A stretch of DNA of 64,000 nt from Streptomyces tagetis (GCF_018069565.1 NZ_JAGPNL010000001.1:372001-436000); one strand, 5' to 3'. Counted from the stretch's first letter, positions 1 through 7,762 are shown. Notes: generated by a model not told the origin, from the sequence alone. Program-made: numbers and translations.

Positions 1-394
1 GGGGCGCGGGGTGCGGGCCGGGGGTTGGGCGTACGACGGCGCGTGTACGACGGCGCGTGTACGAGAGCCGCGGTCCGGGCGTACGACGGCGCGGGGTACG
101 AGGGCCGCGGTCCGGGCGTACGACGGCGTGGGATGCGAGGGCCGCGGTCCGGGGCGTGTGGCCCGAGGGCCGTGGCCCCTCGGGCGCGACGGCGTCGGGT
201 GTGACGGGGCGGCGCCGGGGGCGCGACGGCGCGAAGCCGGGGGGTGTGAGCACACCGGACGGCGGGCGATGGCGACGCCGGGCCCCGGGGCGGGGAGCGC
301 GCCGCGTCCGCGCTCCGGCGGTGCCGTCCCCCGATCGTAGGAACGTCCCCCGGGTGGAACGGTTCGCCCCCAACCGGAGTCCTACGGTCGGCAT
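1..394. repeat. Gene-free GC-rich stretch with 37-bp tandem repeats
   Basis: No convincing gene is seen here: open frames exist on several strands but show no recognisable protein, only low-complexity Arg/Gly/Pro. Positions 79-115 and 116-152 are two near-identical 37-bp units, each joining a gcgtacgacggcg block to a gagggccgcggtccgg block. A third, internally expanded unit lies at about 29-78 and a decayed one after 152. The rest up to the ATG at 395 is probably the promoter region of the AAA gene. Confidence 0.6.
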
Positions 395-1558
395 ATGGCA
401 GCGTCACCTGCGACTACGGCGTCCGCCGTCCTCGCCCCGCCCCGGCCGGACCGGCCCTGCGTCACCGAGCTGCGGCTGTCCGCCTTCGCCGGCCACCGGC
501 GGGCCGCGTTCCCGCTCGGCCCGCTCACCGTGCTCGCCGGACCCAGCGGCTGCGGCAAGACCAGCGCGCTGCGCGCCTACGAGGCCCTGGCCCGGCTCGG
601 CGGCGGCGCCGAACTCGGCACGGTCTTCCCCGACCCGGCCGCCTGTATCCCCGAACGGGCCCGGCCCGACGCCCAGCGCCGCCGGGGCTTTCGCATCGGC
701 TGCACGGCCGACGGGCCGGAGGGCCCGGTCCGGCTCGACGTCGCCGTCCAGGCCGAACCCGAACTGCGGGTGGTGGGCGAGCGGTTGAGCGTGGACGGCC
801 TCGTCCTGCTCCAGACCGCGCTACGCGATCCGGGCCGCCGCGCCGTCCAGGCCGCCTGGTACACGGCCGGCCCCTCGCCGGTGACGCGCGGGCCGCTGCC
901 CGACGACCGGCTCGGCACCGCCCTGATGCCGCTGCGGGTGGCCGGCAAGACCGACGGACAGCGCCGGGTGCTCGCCGCCGCCGAACAGATGCTGGTCGCG
1001 CTGCGTTCCGTCTTCGCCTGCGATCCCCGCCCCGGCCGCATGCGCGAACCCGTCCCCACCGGCACCGGGCGGCTCCTCGCCGGCTGCGACAACCTCGCCG
1101 ACGTGCTCTGGCGCACCCGCGACGCATGCGCCCGGCGGCACGCCCAGTTCGTCGCGGCGGTCCGCGCCGGATGCGCCGGCCCGGTCGTCGACGTGCTGGC
1201 CGAGCCCGTCGTCGGCGGTGTGGTCCGCGCCCTGCTGGACCGCGGCGACGGCGTGCGCACGGGACTCGCCCGGCTCGGCTACGGCGAGCTGCGCTACGTC
1301 GCCCTCGTCCTGGTCCTGCTCACCGGCTCCGGCGTGCTGGAGACCGACCCGGCCGGGGAGCCGCCCGGCCCGCTCCAGACCCTCACCGTCCTCGCCGACG
1401 GCCTCGACCGTGGACTGGACGCGCGCCAGCGCGCCCAACTCCTCGGACTGGCGGCCCGGATGTGCGAGCGGGGACACATCCGGCTGGTCGGCTCCGTCCC
1501 GGACGCCTCCTGGACGGCGGGGACCGAGGGCATCACGGTGGTACACCTGGAACCGTGA
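395..1558 (+). CDS. AAA family ATPase (RecF/SMC-like, ABC-ATPase fold)
   Basis: Predicted cytoplasmic ATPase of 387 residues. Residues 49-56 (GPSGCGKT) form a clear Walker A loop after an N-terminal beta segment, as in AAA_21/RecF-type proteins. A GYGELRY segment about 270 residues in resembles the ABC signature. The Walker B-like region (TVLADGLDRGLD) lacks the usual Asp-Glu pair, so hydrolysis may be weak or the assignment imprecise. The first ATG is used; no better internal start is seen. The stop overlaps the GTG of the MazG-like gene in GTGA, so the two are probably translationally coupled, suggesting a shared role in nucleotide or DNA housekeeping. Substrate and partner are unknown. Confidence 0.75.
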   Translation: MAASPATTASAVLAPPRPDRPCVTELRLSAFAGHRRAAFPLGPLTVLAGPSGCGKTSALRAYEALARLGGGAELGTVFPDPAACIPERARPDAQRRRGFRIGCTADGPEGPVRLDVAVQAEPELRVVGERLSVDGLVLLQTALRDPGRRAVQAAWYTAGPSPVTRGPLPDDRLGTALMPLRVAGKTDGQRRVLAAAEQMLVALRSVFACDPRPGRMREPVPTGTGRLLAGCDNLADVLWRTRDACARRHAQFVAAVRAGCAGPVVDVLAEPVVGGVVRALLDRGDGVRTGLARLGYGELRYVALVLVLLTGSGVLETDPAGEPPGPLQTLTVLADGLDRGLDARQRAQLLGLAARMCERGHIRLVGSVPDASWTAGTEGITVVHLEP

Positions 1559-2034
1559 CCGCACACCCCACTCCCGACGCCCCAGACCCCGACGTCCCAG
1601 ACCCCGATGCCCCGCGCCCCGACGCCCCAGACCCCGACGTCCCGCGCCCCGACGCCCCGCAGTCCGGGACTCCGCGGCCCGACGCCGTGCGCGCCGCCGA
1701 CCTGCCCGCCCTCCAGCGGCGCCTGGCCGAGTTCGCCGCCGCCCGGAACTGGCAGCCGTACCACACCCCCAAGAACCTGGCCGCCGCGCTCAGCGTGGAG
1801 GCCGCCGAACTCGTCGAGATCTTCCAGTGGCTGACCCCCGAGGAGTCCGCGCGCGTCATGGACGACGCCGGCACCGCGCACCGCGTCCGGGACGAGGTCG
1901 CCGACGTCCTCGCCTATCTGCTCCAACTGTGCGAGGTGCTCGGCGTCGATCCGCTGGACGCGCTGGCGGCGAAGATCGAGCGCAACGAGCACCGCTTCCC
2001 GGTAGGGGGCGCCCGGCGCACACCGGGGGAGTGA
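1555..2034 (+). CDS. MazG-like nucleotide pyrophosphohydrolase
   Basis: Predicted all-alpha NTP pyrophosphohydrolase of 159 residues, probably cleaving (d)NTPs to monophosphate and pyrophosphate. From about residue 50 it shows the MazG/MazG-like pattern: a YHTPKNLA segment, the EAAEL-(x)-EIFQW helix, and a later DEVADVLAYLLQL helix; these acidic pairs bind Mg2+. The GTG start overlaps the upstream ATPase stop. The first 40 or so residues are an unusual Pro-Asp repeat (units like PDAPDPDVP) absent from typical family members of about 110-120 residues. The catalytic core probably functions without it. The next gene starts about 195 bp downstream. Confidence 0.85.
   Translation: MTAHPTPDAPDPDVPDPDAPRPDAPDPDVPRPDAPQSGTPRPDAVRAADLPALQRRLAEFAAARNWQPYHTPKNLAAALSVEAAELVEIFQWLTPEESARVMDDAGTAHRVRDEVADVLAYLLQLCEVLGVDPLDALAAKIERNEHRFPVGGARRTPGE
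1563..1675 (+). repeat. In-frame Pro/Asp minisatellite at the 5' end of the MazG-like gene
   Basis: Short cytosine-rich units built on cccgacgccccagac and cccgacgtcc alternate about ten times and are read in frame as P-D-A/V-P-D/R. The array sits entirely before the conserved pyrophosphohydrolase domain. Confidence 0.7.
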
Positions 2035-2228
2035 AATGCGCCCCCGCCCGGGAGCCTTGCGCTCCGTTATCACTCTCCGGAGTCAACTCTCGCCCGAAAT
2101 CGATTTTCTGTCCAGAGATTTCCGCCTTCCTCTGGCTTTTCGAACCGCATGCCTTCACTCTGGGTAGTGGACAAGGGAGTTCGGGCGCACGCGCCGTGAG
2201 CGCGCTGCGAGAGGGACGGGGGCAGCGC

Positions 2229-2708
2229 ATGGACGCTGTGCGGCTCATCGTGACGAGCGGGCGTGCGCTGGCCGCAGGCCGTGAGGTGCCGGACATCCTC
2301 ACGGAGGTGTGGCAGGCGCAGGCCCTGGCGCAGGCCATAGGCAGCAGACTCGCGGTCTCCGGACCGCCCGAACTGCGCGGCGAGGCCCTGGGGCTGACCG
2401 AGCTGGCGGGCCGGGGCTGCGGGGTGCTGCGCCTGCCGGACCGGGCCCCGGAGGAGCCCCGCGCCGCCCAGTTGACCGAACTGGGCGACGCGCGGCAGGC
2501 GTTGATCCGCTTAGGCACCCTCCTGGGCGAGACGGGCATCGCCCTCGTCGGCATCGCCTGCGCGGCGGACGACGAGGCGACCTACTGGAGCTGCCTGGAG
2601 GCCATCGACGCGGCCGACGAGTCCCGGGACCGCGTCCTGGAGATGCTCCGCAAACTGGCCGACCGGCAGCAGCCGGACCTCACGGCGCGAGAACGGGAGG
2701 CCGGCTGA
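2229..2708 (+). CDS. Conserved Streptomyces protein, DUF6099-like
   Basis: A 159-residue soluble protein, starting at an ATG after a GGGGGCAGCGC stretch. The sequence (MDAVRLIVTSGRALA..., then an alpha-helical WQAQALAQAIG segment and an acidic C-terminal helix) resembles, from memory, the uncharacterised DUF6099 family of Streptomyces; this is unverified. No signal peptide, membrane segment or catalytic motif is visible. The upstream 190 bp contains an AT-richer patch (about 2090-2160) that is a plausible promoter. Function unknown. Confidence 0.65.
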   Translation: MDAVRLIVTSGRALAAGREVPDILTEVWQAQALAQAIGSRLAVSGPPELRGEALGLTELAGRGCGVLRLPDRAPEEPRAAQLTELGDARQALIRLGTLLGETGIALVGIACAADDEATYWSCLEAIDAADESRDRVLEMLRKLADRQQPDLTAREREAG

Positions 2709-2715
2709 CCCGAGC

Positions 2716-2765
2716 CCGCCACCCCGCCACCCCGCACCCCGCACCCCACCACCCCGCACCCCGCG
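2716..2765. repeat. Short C-rich tandem repeat (ccccgcacccc units)
   Basis: Downstream of the DUF6099-like gene, about eight imperfect units of cacccc-gcacccc/accaccccg follow one another. No gene is supported between 2709 and 2889. Confidence 0.5.
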
Positions 2766-2889
2766 ACGGTCCCGCGCCTGGGGACGCCGTACCTCCCGGC
2801 CCCGCCCCGCCGGTCCCGTACCGTGGCGCCCTGCCCGCCCGCGCCCCCTCGCGCGCCCGCACCCCTGGGCTGCCGCCCCCCTGACCGGC

Positions 2890-3360
2890 CTAGACCAGCC
2901 ACTTCCCGTCGCGCATCAGGGTCCGTCCGGCCATCTCGGAAGCCGTCCCCCACGCCTGAAGCACCTGCGGGGTGACCTGGAAGAAGACGTACGAGGGGTG
3001 GTCCTCTCGAGGGTCCCAGCCGTCCTTGGCGGCGAAGGCGTCGCCGACCTCGGCCGAGACCTCCTCGCGGGTCAGCACGCGCGCGGTGCCGTGGACCAGG
3101 ACCACGTCCCGGCTGTGGCCGAAGCTGAGCCGGACCCGGCCCGAGGCGCACAGGTTGCGCCCGGTCGGGTTGGTGTCGCGGGTGGACAGCCACACCGTCT
3201 CGCCGTCCCACCAGAAGACCAGCGGCACGAGACACGGCTCGCCGGTGGCGTCGGCCGTGGCGACCCATACGTCCTTGTCGCGCGCGAGCCGTTCAAGCGC
3301 CTCGCGCTTGCGCTGCCGGGAGGTACGGGGGCCGCCGGGACGAGAGTCAACTACCGTCAT
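2890..3360 (-). CDS. Pyridoxamine 5'-phosphate oxidase-fold (PPOX) family protein
   Basis: A 156-residue split-barrel flavoprotein of the PPOX class, likely binding FMN or coenzyme F420. The N-terminal half carries the typical strand pattern (VWVATADATGEPCLVPLVFWW, then VWLSTRDTNPTGRNL), and the central region (RVRLSFGHSRDVVLVHGTARVL) matches the family beta-barrel. A C-terminal helix ends in DGKWLV. Family members reduce or oxidise small aromatic or quinone substrates; the substrate here cannot be told. It is divergent from the F420-type LLM oxidoreductase at 3545, with 184 bp between the starts. Confidence 0.8.
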   Translation of the reverse strand: MTVVDSRPGGPRTSRQRKREALERLARDKDVWVATADATGEPCLVPLVFWWDGETVWLSTRDTNPTGRNLCASGRVRLSFGHSRDVVLVHGTARVLTREEVSAEVGDAFAAKDGWDPREDHPSYVFFQVTPQVLQAWGTASEMAGRTLMRDGKWLV

Positions 3361-3544
3361 GCGGCGAGGTTATGGCGTGCGGCGCCGGGCCACATCGGGC
3401 GGCGGAACTAGGTCGCACGGCGGAGGGCCCCGTCCTTCCGTGGGCCGTGCGCCCCGCCCCCGTCACCCGCCAGGACCACCGGCACGACCCCGCCGGACCG
3501 GAGCCTGTCCGGCGCGTACCGGCCGAGCAGGCAGGATGGAGGGC

Positions 3545-4471
3545 ATGGATCTCCGCATCTTCACCGAGCCCCAGCAGGGGGCCACCTACGACACCTTGCT
3601 CACCGTGGCGAAGGCCACCGAGGACCTGGGATTCGACGCCTTTTTCCGCTCGGATCATTATCTCAGCATGGGCTCGGCGGACGGCATGCCCGGCCCCACC
3701 GACGCCTGGATCACCCTCGCCGGCCTCGCCCGCGAGACCCGGCGCATCCGCCTCGGCACCCTCATGACGGCCGGCACCTTCCGGCTCCCCGGCGTCCTCG
3801 CCATCCAGGTCGCCCAGGTCGACCAGATGTCCGGCGGACGCGTCGAACTGGGCCTCGGGGCGGGCTGGTTCGAGGAGGAGCACAAGGCGTACGGCATCCC
3901 CTTCCCGAAGGAGAAGTTCGCCCGCCTGGAAGAGCAGCTCGCGATCGTCACCGGCCTGTGGGAGACCGAGGCCGGCCAGACCTTCGACTTCCACGGCACC
4001 TACTACGACCTCACCGGCTCGCCCGCGCTGCCCAAGCCCGCGCAGGCCAGGGTGCCGGTGCTCATCGGCGGCCACGGCGCCGTCCGCACGCCCCGGCTGG
4101 CGGCCCGGTACGCCGACGAGTTCAACATCCCCTTCGCCTCCCTCGACGACACCCGGCGCCAGTTCGGCCGCGTCCGTGCCGCCGCCGAGGAGGCCGGCCG
4201 CCCGGCCGACGCGCTGACGTACTCCAACGCCCTCGTCGTCTGCGTCGGCAAGGACGACGCCGAGGTCGCCCGCCGCGCCGCCGTCATCGGCCGGGAGGTC
4301 GACGAGCTGAAGGCCAACGGCCTGGCCGGCTCCCCGTCCGAGGTCGTCGAGAAGATCGGCCGGTACGCGGAGGCGGGCTCGCAGCGGATCTACCTCCAGG
4401 TCCTCGACCTGGACGACCTGGACCACCTGGAGCTGATCTCCTCCCAGGTCCAGAGCCAGCTCACGACCTGA
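3545..4471 (+). CDS. LLM class F420-dependent oxidoreductase
   Basis: A 308-residue TIM-barrel protein of the luciferase-like monooxygenase superfamily. It opens with MDLRIFTEPQQG and carries FRSDHYLSMG, the VAQVDQMSGGRVELGLGAGW motif typical of F420-dependent members, and the PVLIGGHGA strand near the cofactor phosphate site. Such enzymes use reduced F420 (or FMNH2) for hydride transfer to small substrates. The ATG at 3545 lies seven bases after an aggatggagg-like ribosome site and fits the family N-terminus. The terminator at 4599 follows. Its neighbour is a PPOX protein that may share the cofactor, which is an inference. Confidence 0.88.
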   Translation: MDLRIFTEPQQGATYDTLLTVAKATEDLGFDAFFRSDHYLSMGSADGMPGPTDAWITLAGLARETRRIRLGTLMTAGTFRLPGVLAIQVAQVDQMSGGRVELGLGAGWFEEEHKAYGIPFPKEKFARLEEQLAIVTGLWETEAGQTFDFHGTYYDLTGSPALPKPAQARVPVLIGGHGAVRTPRLAARYADEFNIPFASLDDTRRQFGRVRAAAEEAGRPADALTYSNALVVCVGKDDAEVARRAAVIGREVDELKANGLAGSPSEVVEKIGRYAEAGSQRIYLQVLDLDDLDHLELISSQVQSQLTT

Positions 4472-4598
4472 CGCCCCGTTGGGCGAGGGCGACGACCGAA
4501 GGCGTCGCCCGCTGTGCAATTCGCCGGGCTGCGCTGCCAGGCGATTCTCGCCGTACCGCGAGAGCGGGACGCCGCCCACGTCGGGAGCGCACAGAGAA

Positions 4599-4625
4599 GC
4601 CCCGCCGGGCGAGTACCGGCGGGGC
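4599..4625. terminator. Bidirectional hairpin terminator
   Basis: Perfect 10-bp arms (gccccgccgg / ccggcggggc) with a 7-base loop, followed by gttctt and preceded by agaa, so it can act on both strands. It lies between the LLM gene (ending 4471) and the minus-strand small gene (ending 4667), where convergent transcripts meet. Confidence 0.75.
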
Positions 4626-4666
4626 GTTCTTATGCCCAGGGAGAGCGACAGCGCCCACACGACGGC

Positions 4667-4882
4667 CTACCCTCCGGCCGGGGGTGGCGCAGGGGTGCCC
4701 ACCAGCAGTTCATCACCCGCGCGGAACCGGTCGGTGCCGCCCTCCTCCCAGGCGACGACCACGAACAGCCCACCCATCGACCCGATGTCGGTCTTCGTCG
4801 TCTTCACCGTGCGCCACTTGCCCTCGTAGCCGATGTGGTCTCCGGGCCCCAGCAGGGCGGCCACCTTGGTCGGCGTCGTCAC
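4667..4882 (-). CDS. Small conserved protein, module copy 1 (third of the minus-strand trio)
   Basis: A 71-residue protein starting at GTG, which overlaps the upstream stop in GTGA. It reads as a compact beta-rich domain (GPGDHIGYEGKWRTV, then GGLFVVVAWEEGG) reminiscent of KOW/SH3-like folds, but no family is recognised. It aligns along its length with the protein at 7517-7762, sharing IGYEG-WRTVK and WEEGGT-RF-AGDELL. Last gene of a three-gene operon divergent from the DUF6879-like/XRE pair. Confidence 0.7.
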   Translation of the reverse strand: MTTPTKVAALLGPGDHIGYEGKWRTVKTTKTDIGSMGGLFVVVAWEEGGTDRFRAGDELLVGTPAPPPAGG

Positions 4883-5121
4883 GACCCCGCCTTCACGGGC
4901 TTGACGCTCTCCAGGGGCACGTCCCACTCGATGCCGCCGCCCGTAGGCCGCAGGAACGCTGTCCGGCTGATGAGCTTCCGGCCCTTCTTGGTGTGCTCTT
5001 CGATCACGCCGACGAGTTCGCCCGTCCGGTCGTGCTGCGTGTCCTCGACGAGCGTTCCGTACGGGTAGGGCAGCTCGCCGTGACTCAGCATCGTTGGCGG
5101 CTTCTCTACCGCGCCCATCAC
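4879..5121 (-). CDS. Small conserved protein, module copy 1 (second of the trio)
   Basis: An 80-residue protein. Its core (GELPYPYGTLVEDTQH, TGELVGVIEE, FLRPTGGG-EW) resembles the many tiny actinomycete proteins with a G-x-V-G-x-V and LRP-GGG-EW pattern found beside DUF5753 regulators; their function is unknown. It is about 75 percent identical by eye to 7717-7953. ATG overlaps the preceding stop (ATGA), and the next gene overlaps its stop, so the trio is translationally coupled. Confidence 0.72.
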   Translation of the reverse strand: MMGAVEKPPTMLSHGELPYPYGTLVEDTQHDRTGELVGVIEEHTKKGRKLISRTAFLRPTGGGIEWDVPLESVKPVKAGS

Positions 5122-5321
5122 TCGTTGCCTCCTCGCCGGAGAGCTTCGGCCAGCCGGACGGCCACGTCGGACCGCACCCGCCCCAGCTCCACCAGCCGCA
5201 GTCGCGGGGACGCAGCGTCCACCGCCAGCGAGGGCAGGACGATCCCGACTCCGCTCAGCGCTTCTCTCAATGACTCCATAGCCGCGAACGGGTCGCTGTC
5301 CGGCTGTTCCTTGGTCTCCAT
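5118..5321 (-). CDS. Small conserved protein, module copy 1 (first of the trio)
   Basis: A 67-residue, mostly helical protein (DPFAAMESLREAL-GVGIVLPSL, then LVELGRVRSDVAVRLAEALRRG). It is clearly homologous to the 68-residue protein at 7950-8156. No DNA-binding or catalytic motif is evident; size and position suggest an antitoxin-, adaptor- or BldB/AbaA-like accessory role, which is only an inference. First gene of the minus-strand trio, divergent from 5495 across a 173-bp promoter region. Confidence 0.7.
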   Translation of the reverse strand: METKEQPDSDPFAAMESLREALSGVGIVLPSLAVDAASPRLRLVELGRVRSDVAVRLAEALRRGGNE

Positions 5322-5494
5322 GAACCGGACGCTAGAAGTCGGCAGGTGCCTCCCGATATGCTGCTTTCTCGAATTTGCTCGGTGCGCGACGAAGATTGCT
5401 GATGTTTTCTCATGGGCTCCGCCCGACTCCGTAGAACCGAGCTGGGCGCCCGACCATGCTGTTGGATCAACACCCCCTGGAAGGGAAAGCGTTC
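5322..5494. promoter_or_regulatory. Divergent promoter region of module copy 1
   Basis: This AT-richer gap between the small trio and the DUF6879-like gene holds ctttctc (5364-5370) and ttttctc (5405-5411) motifs. It shares the edge sequence catgaaccggacgcta with the corresponding gap in copy 2 (8157-8328), where ttttctc occurs three times. The repeated motif is a candidate binding site for the XRE regulator of the module. Confidence 0.45.
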
Positions 5495-6229
5495 ATGACT
5501 CGTCAGCTTCGCTTCACCGGCACAGACAGCAAGGTCGACGGCTGCCCCGCCCTGCACACGGACGAGGGAACCGGCGAGATCATCGTGCAAGGTACGCCCG
5601 TCACCGACCCGGAAGACCTCGCGCAGCTCAAGCACTTCGGGCCGGGTGACGCAGCGGTGGCCGTGCCCCGCGAACTGCTCGTGAACTGGGGACCGAAGGA
5701 GATGGAGCACGTGCCGGAACTCGTGGACCGGGCCACCTTCCGCCGCCTCTTCGAGACCTTCGAGTACACCGCCTGGCGGCTGGAGACCCGACGCGGTTAC
5801 GCCTCGGACCGCGAGGACCCCGACTATCAGGCATTCTTGGCGACCGGCTCCGCGCCGTGCGACCCCAACGAGCCCTGGTTCGTCAACATCAAGGCCCAGA
5901 CCGAGGCAGGCAAGACGGTCGGACGGGTGCGCGTGGCCGATAAGCCGATGACCACCGAGCAGCGGTTCTTGCTCGACTACGCCCGTCACAACGCGGCGGT
6001 CGGCGAGGACATCCGCTACCTGTGGCGCGAGGACGCCGGCGACCTGCCCGCCGAAGACTTCTGGATCTTCGACTCTCGGATCGTCGCTGTGCTGCACTTC
6101 GATGACGCCGACAACATCACGGACATTGAGCTGATCACCGAACCGGCTGAGGTCGTTCGGTACGCCATCGTCCGTGACGCGGCGATGCACCACGCTGTGC
6201 CGTTCGACCAGTTCGCCGCGGCCGAATGA
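5495..6229 (+). CDS. DUF6879-like protein, module copy 1
   Basis: A 244-residue soluble protein whose C-terminal half (DFWIFDSRIVAVLHFDD, then ELITEPAEVV, ending in DQFAA) matches my memory of DUF6879, a domain routinely encoded next to XRE-DUF5753 regulators in Streptomyces; biochemical role unknown. The N-terminal 110 residues are less conserved. The ATG at 5495 has an aagggaa ribosome site. It is homologous along its length to 8329-9081 (for example GEDIRYLWRED versus GEDVRNMWRED). The XRE gene begins 10 bp downstream, implying one transcript. Confidence 0.72.
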   Translation: MTRQLRFTGTDSKVDGCPALHTDEGTGEIIVQGTPVTDPEDLAQLKHFGPGDAAVAVPRELLVNWGPKEMEHVPELVDRATFRRLFETFEYTAWRLETRRGYASDREDPDYQAFLATGSAPCDPNEPWFVNIKAQTEAGKTVGRVRVADKPMTTEQRFLLDYARHNAAVGEDIRYLWREDAGDLPAEDFWIFDSRIVAVLHFDDADNITDIELITEPAEVVRYAIVRDAAMHHAVPFDQFAAAE

Positions 6230-6239
6230 CGCGTGACCG

Positions 6240-7091
6240 GTGAGCACCGACTATCAGCAAGCCAGGGTGGCCCTGGGGGCGCGACTGCGCGAACTCCGGT
6301 TCACCTGCCCTGGTGGTCGGCTCACCGGTCAGCAGCTTGCCCAGCGGCTCGGCTGGCCCGGCTCCAAGGTCAGCAAGCTGGAGAACGGCAAGCAGACGGC
6401 CACCCCCGAGGATCTGAAGGCGTGGGCCGACGCGACCGAGCAGCCGGGCGTGTACGCCGAACTCGCCGCCCGGCTGGCAGGGTTCGAGTCCCACATCAGG
6501 TCATGGCGTCGCGCGCTGGCGAACGGCTTCAAGCCGCTTCACGAGGGCCTGAGCGCCGAGATCGACCGGACCTCGGAAATGTGGATCTGGGAAGAGTCGG
6601 TGATCCCGGGTCTGTTGCAGACGCCCGAGTACGCCCGTCACGTCATCCAGCGCTATTCCGAACTGCTTGGCGGAGCCGGCGACGTCGAGGCCGCCGTGCG
6701 CTCCCGGGTGCAGCGGCAAGAGTGGCTGTACCGGCCCGGTCGCAAGCTGCACGTCCTGACGTGGGAAGCGGCGTTGCGGTCGCTGATCTGTCCGTCCTCC
6801 GTGCTGGCTGCTCAGCTCGACCGCCTTACCGGGATGCTCGGCATGGACACGGTGGAGCTTGGCGTCATCCCGTTCACGGCCTCTGTGAAGATCGTGCCCG
6901 CCAATGGCTTCTGGGTCCTTGACGGCCGCCTGGTGGTCGCCGAGGACTGGCACGCCGAGATGTGGTTGGACGACGCCGACAACATCGCCTTGTACTCGAA
7001 GGTCTGGCGCATCCTGCGCGAGTCGGCCGTGTACGGGGCAGACGCCCACAACGTCATCAAGGCCGCTCGCCGTGCCCTGAACCCGCGGTGA
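6240..7091 (+). CDS. XRE-family regulator with DUF5753 domain, module copy 1
   Basis: A 283-residue WhiJ-like regulator starting at GTG. An N-terminal helix-turn-helix (RLTGQQLAQRLGWPGSKVSKLENGKQ, about residues 23-48) is followed by the DUF5753 pattern: WEESVIPGLLQTPEYAR near residue 115, then VIPF...GFWVLDGRLVVAEDWHAEMWLDD toward the end. Such proteins regulate development or antibiotic genes in Streptomyces and usually pair with a small DUF397 or similar partner. Here the partner is the preceding DUF6879-like gene, 10 bp upstream, plus the divergent trio. About 65-70 percent identical by eye to 9091-9948. Confidence 0.87.
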   Translation: MSTDYQQARVALGARLRELRFTCPGGRLTGQQLAQRLGWPGSKVSKLENGKQTATPEDLKAWADATEQPGVYAELAARLAGFESHIRSWRRALANGFKPLHEGLSAEIDRTSEMWIWEESVIPGLLQTPEYARHVIQRYSELLGGAGDVEAAVRSRVQRQEWLYRPGRKLHVLTWEAALRSLICPSSVLAAQLDRLTGMLGMDTVELGVIPFTASVKIVPANGFWVLDGRLVVAEDWHAEMWLDDADNIALYSKVWRILRESAVYGADAHNVIKAARRALNPR

Positions 7092-7516
7092 TGACGTGGT
7101 GGGCGAGCCAGGGTCACAGCATGCCGAGCGAACTCATGACCAGTGGGCAAAGGGTCGCCGCGCCCCCGAACGCGCCTCCGCCGAAGAGGACGGCCGGTGC
7201 CTTTGGGGTCGTGGGCGCGTGCTTGAGCAGGCTCGCCACGATGCCGACGGACGCCCCGGGCGGGGGCTCCAGGCCGCCGGCCTGGAGGCCCTGGACCGGC
7301 TCGCCGACGGCGAACCCCTGTGGCGCGTCCACGAGCCCGTCTTCGCCGTCCTCGCCCTCGAATCCGAACCGGTCGACCCCCGCCTCTGACCTCCGGTCCG
7401 CGCCGGTGGCCCCCGGGAGCGACGCGCCCCGGGGGCCCCGCGCCCGGCCCCACCGCGGCCCCTGGGGCCGAGCCCCACCCCCCGGGGCGCCCTGGGGGTG
7501 GGGCTCCAAGCGCTGG
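7092..7516. other. Junction between module copies; possible gene remnant, no confident gene
   Basis: This 425-bp stretch separates the two module copies. An open frame at 7096-7389 (+) ends in a plausible segment (AGLEALDRLADGEPLWRVHEPVFAVLALE) that may be the decayed C-terminus of a former gene, but its N-terminal half is low-complexity and no family is recognised. The remainder is GC-rich hairpin DNA including the terminator at 7470. No transposase, integrase or target duplication was seen at the junction. Confidence 0.4.
7470..7506. terminator. GC-rich hairpin terminator between module copies
   Basis: Perfect 13-bp arms (gagccccaccccc at 7470-7482 and its complement at 7494-7506) with an 11-base loop. 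It sits between the convergent ends of the copy-1 regulator and the copy-2 small trio, the same relative place as the hairpin at 4599. No T-run follows. Confidence 0.65.
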
Positions 7517-7762
7517 TCAGGTGGGGTCCGGTTCTCCTGACAGGAGTTCGTCCCCGGCGGGGAAGCGGGCCGTGCCGCCCTCCTCCCAGGTGACCAGGAC
7601 GGCCGGCCCGCCCATCGGGCCTCGGGCGGTGGACGTCTCCTTGACGGTGCGCCACTCGCCCTCGTAGCCGATCACGTCGCCCGGGGTGACGAGGGCCGCG
7701 CGCTTCGTCGGGACGCCTAAGGGTTCCCGACGGGGCGGATGTGCTGCAAAGGGACGTCCCAT
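7517..7762 (-). CDS. Small conserved protein, module copy 2 (third of the trio)
   Basis: An 81-residue protein homologous to 4667-4882. In copy 1 translation starts at a GTG overlapping the upstream stop. Here the equivalent codon (7712-7714) is GTC, and the only good in-frame start is the ATG at 7760-7762, which overlaps the upstream gene by about 46 bases and adds a non-homologous N-terminus. Expression may therefore differ or be lost. The conserved core (VIGYEGEWRTVKE, VTWEEGGTARF) is intact. Confidence 0.6.
   Translation of the reverse strand: MGRPFAAHPPRREPLGVPTKRAALVTPGDVIGYEGEWRTVKETSTARGPMGGPAVLVTWEEGGTARFPAGDELLSGEPDPT

Noticed and set aside
29..152. 37-bp repeats as a CRISPR array
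   Set aside because: Units are directly abutting with no unique spacers and there are no cas genes.
11..788. Long Arg/Gly-rich open frames at the left end
   Set aside because: They overlap tandem repeats and the AAA gene, have no recognisable domain and are expected by chance at this GC content.
4500..4600. Possible tRNA before the 4599 hairpin
   Set aside because: No T-loop consensus, anticodon arm or acceptor pairing could be drawn.
7096..7389. 97-residue plus-strand frame
   Set aside because: Its start is poor and the first half is low-complexity; kept only as a possible remnant.
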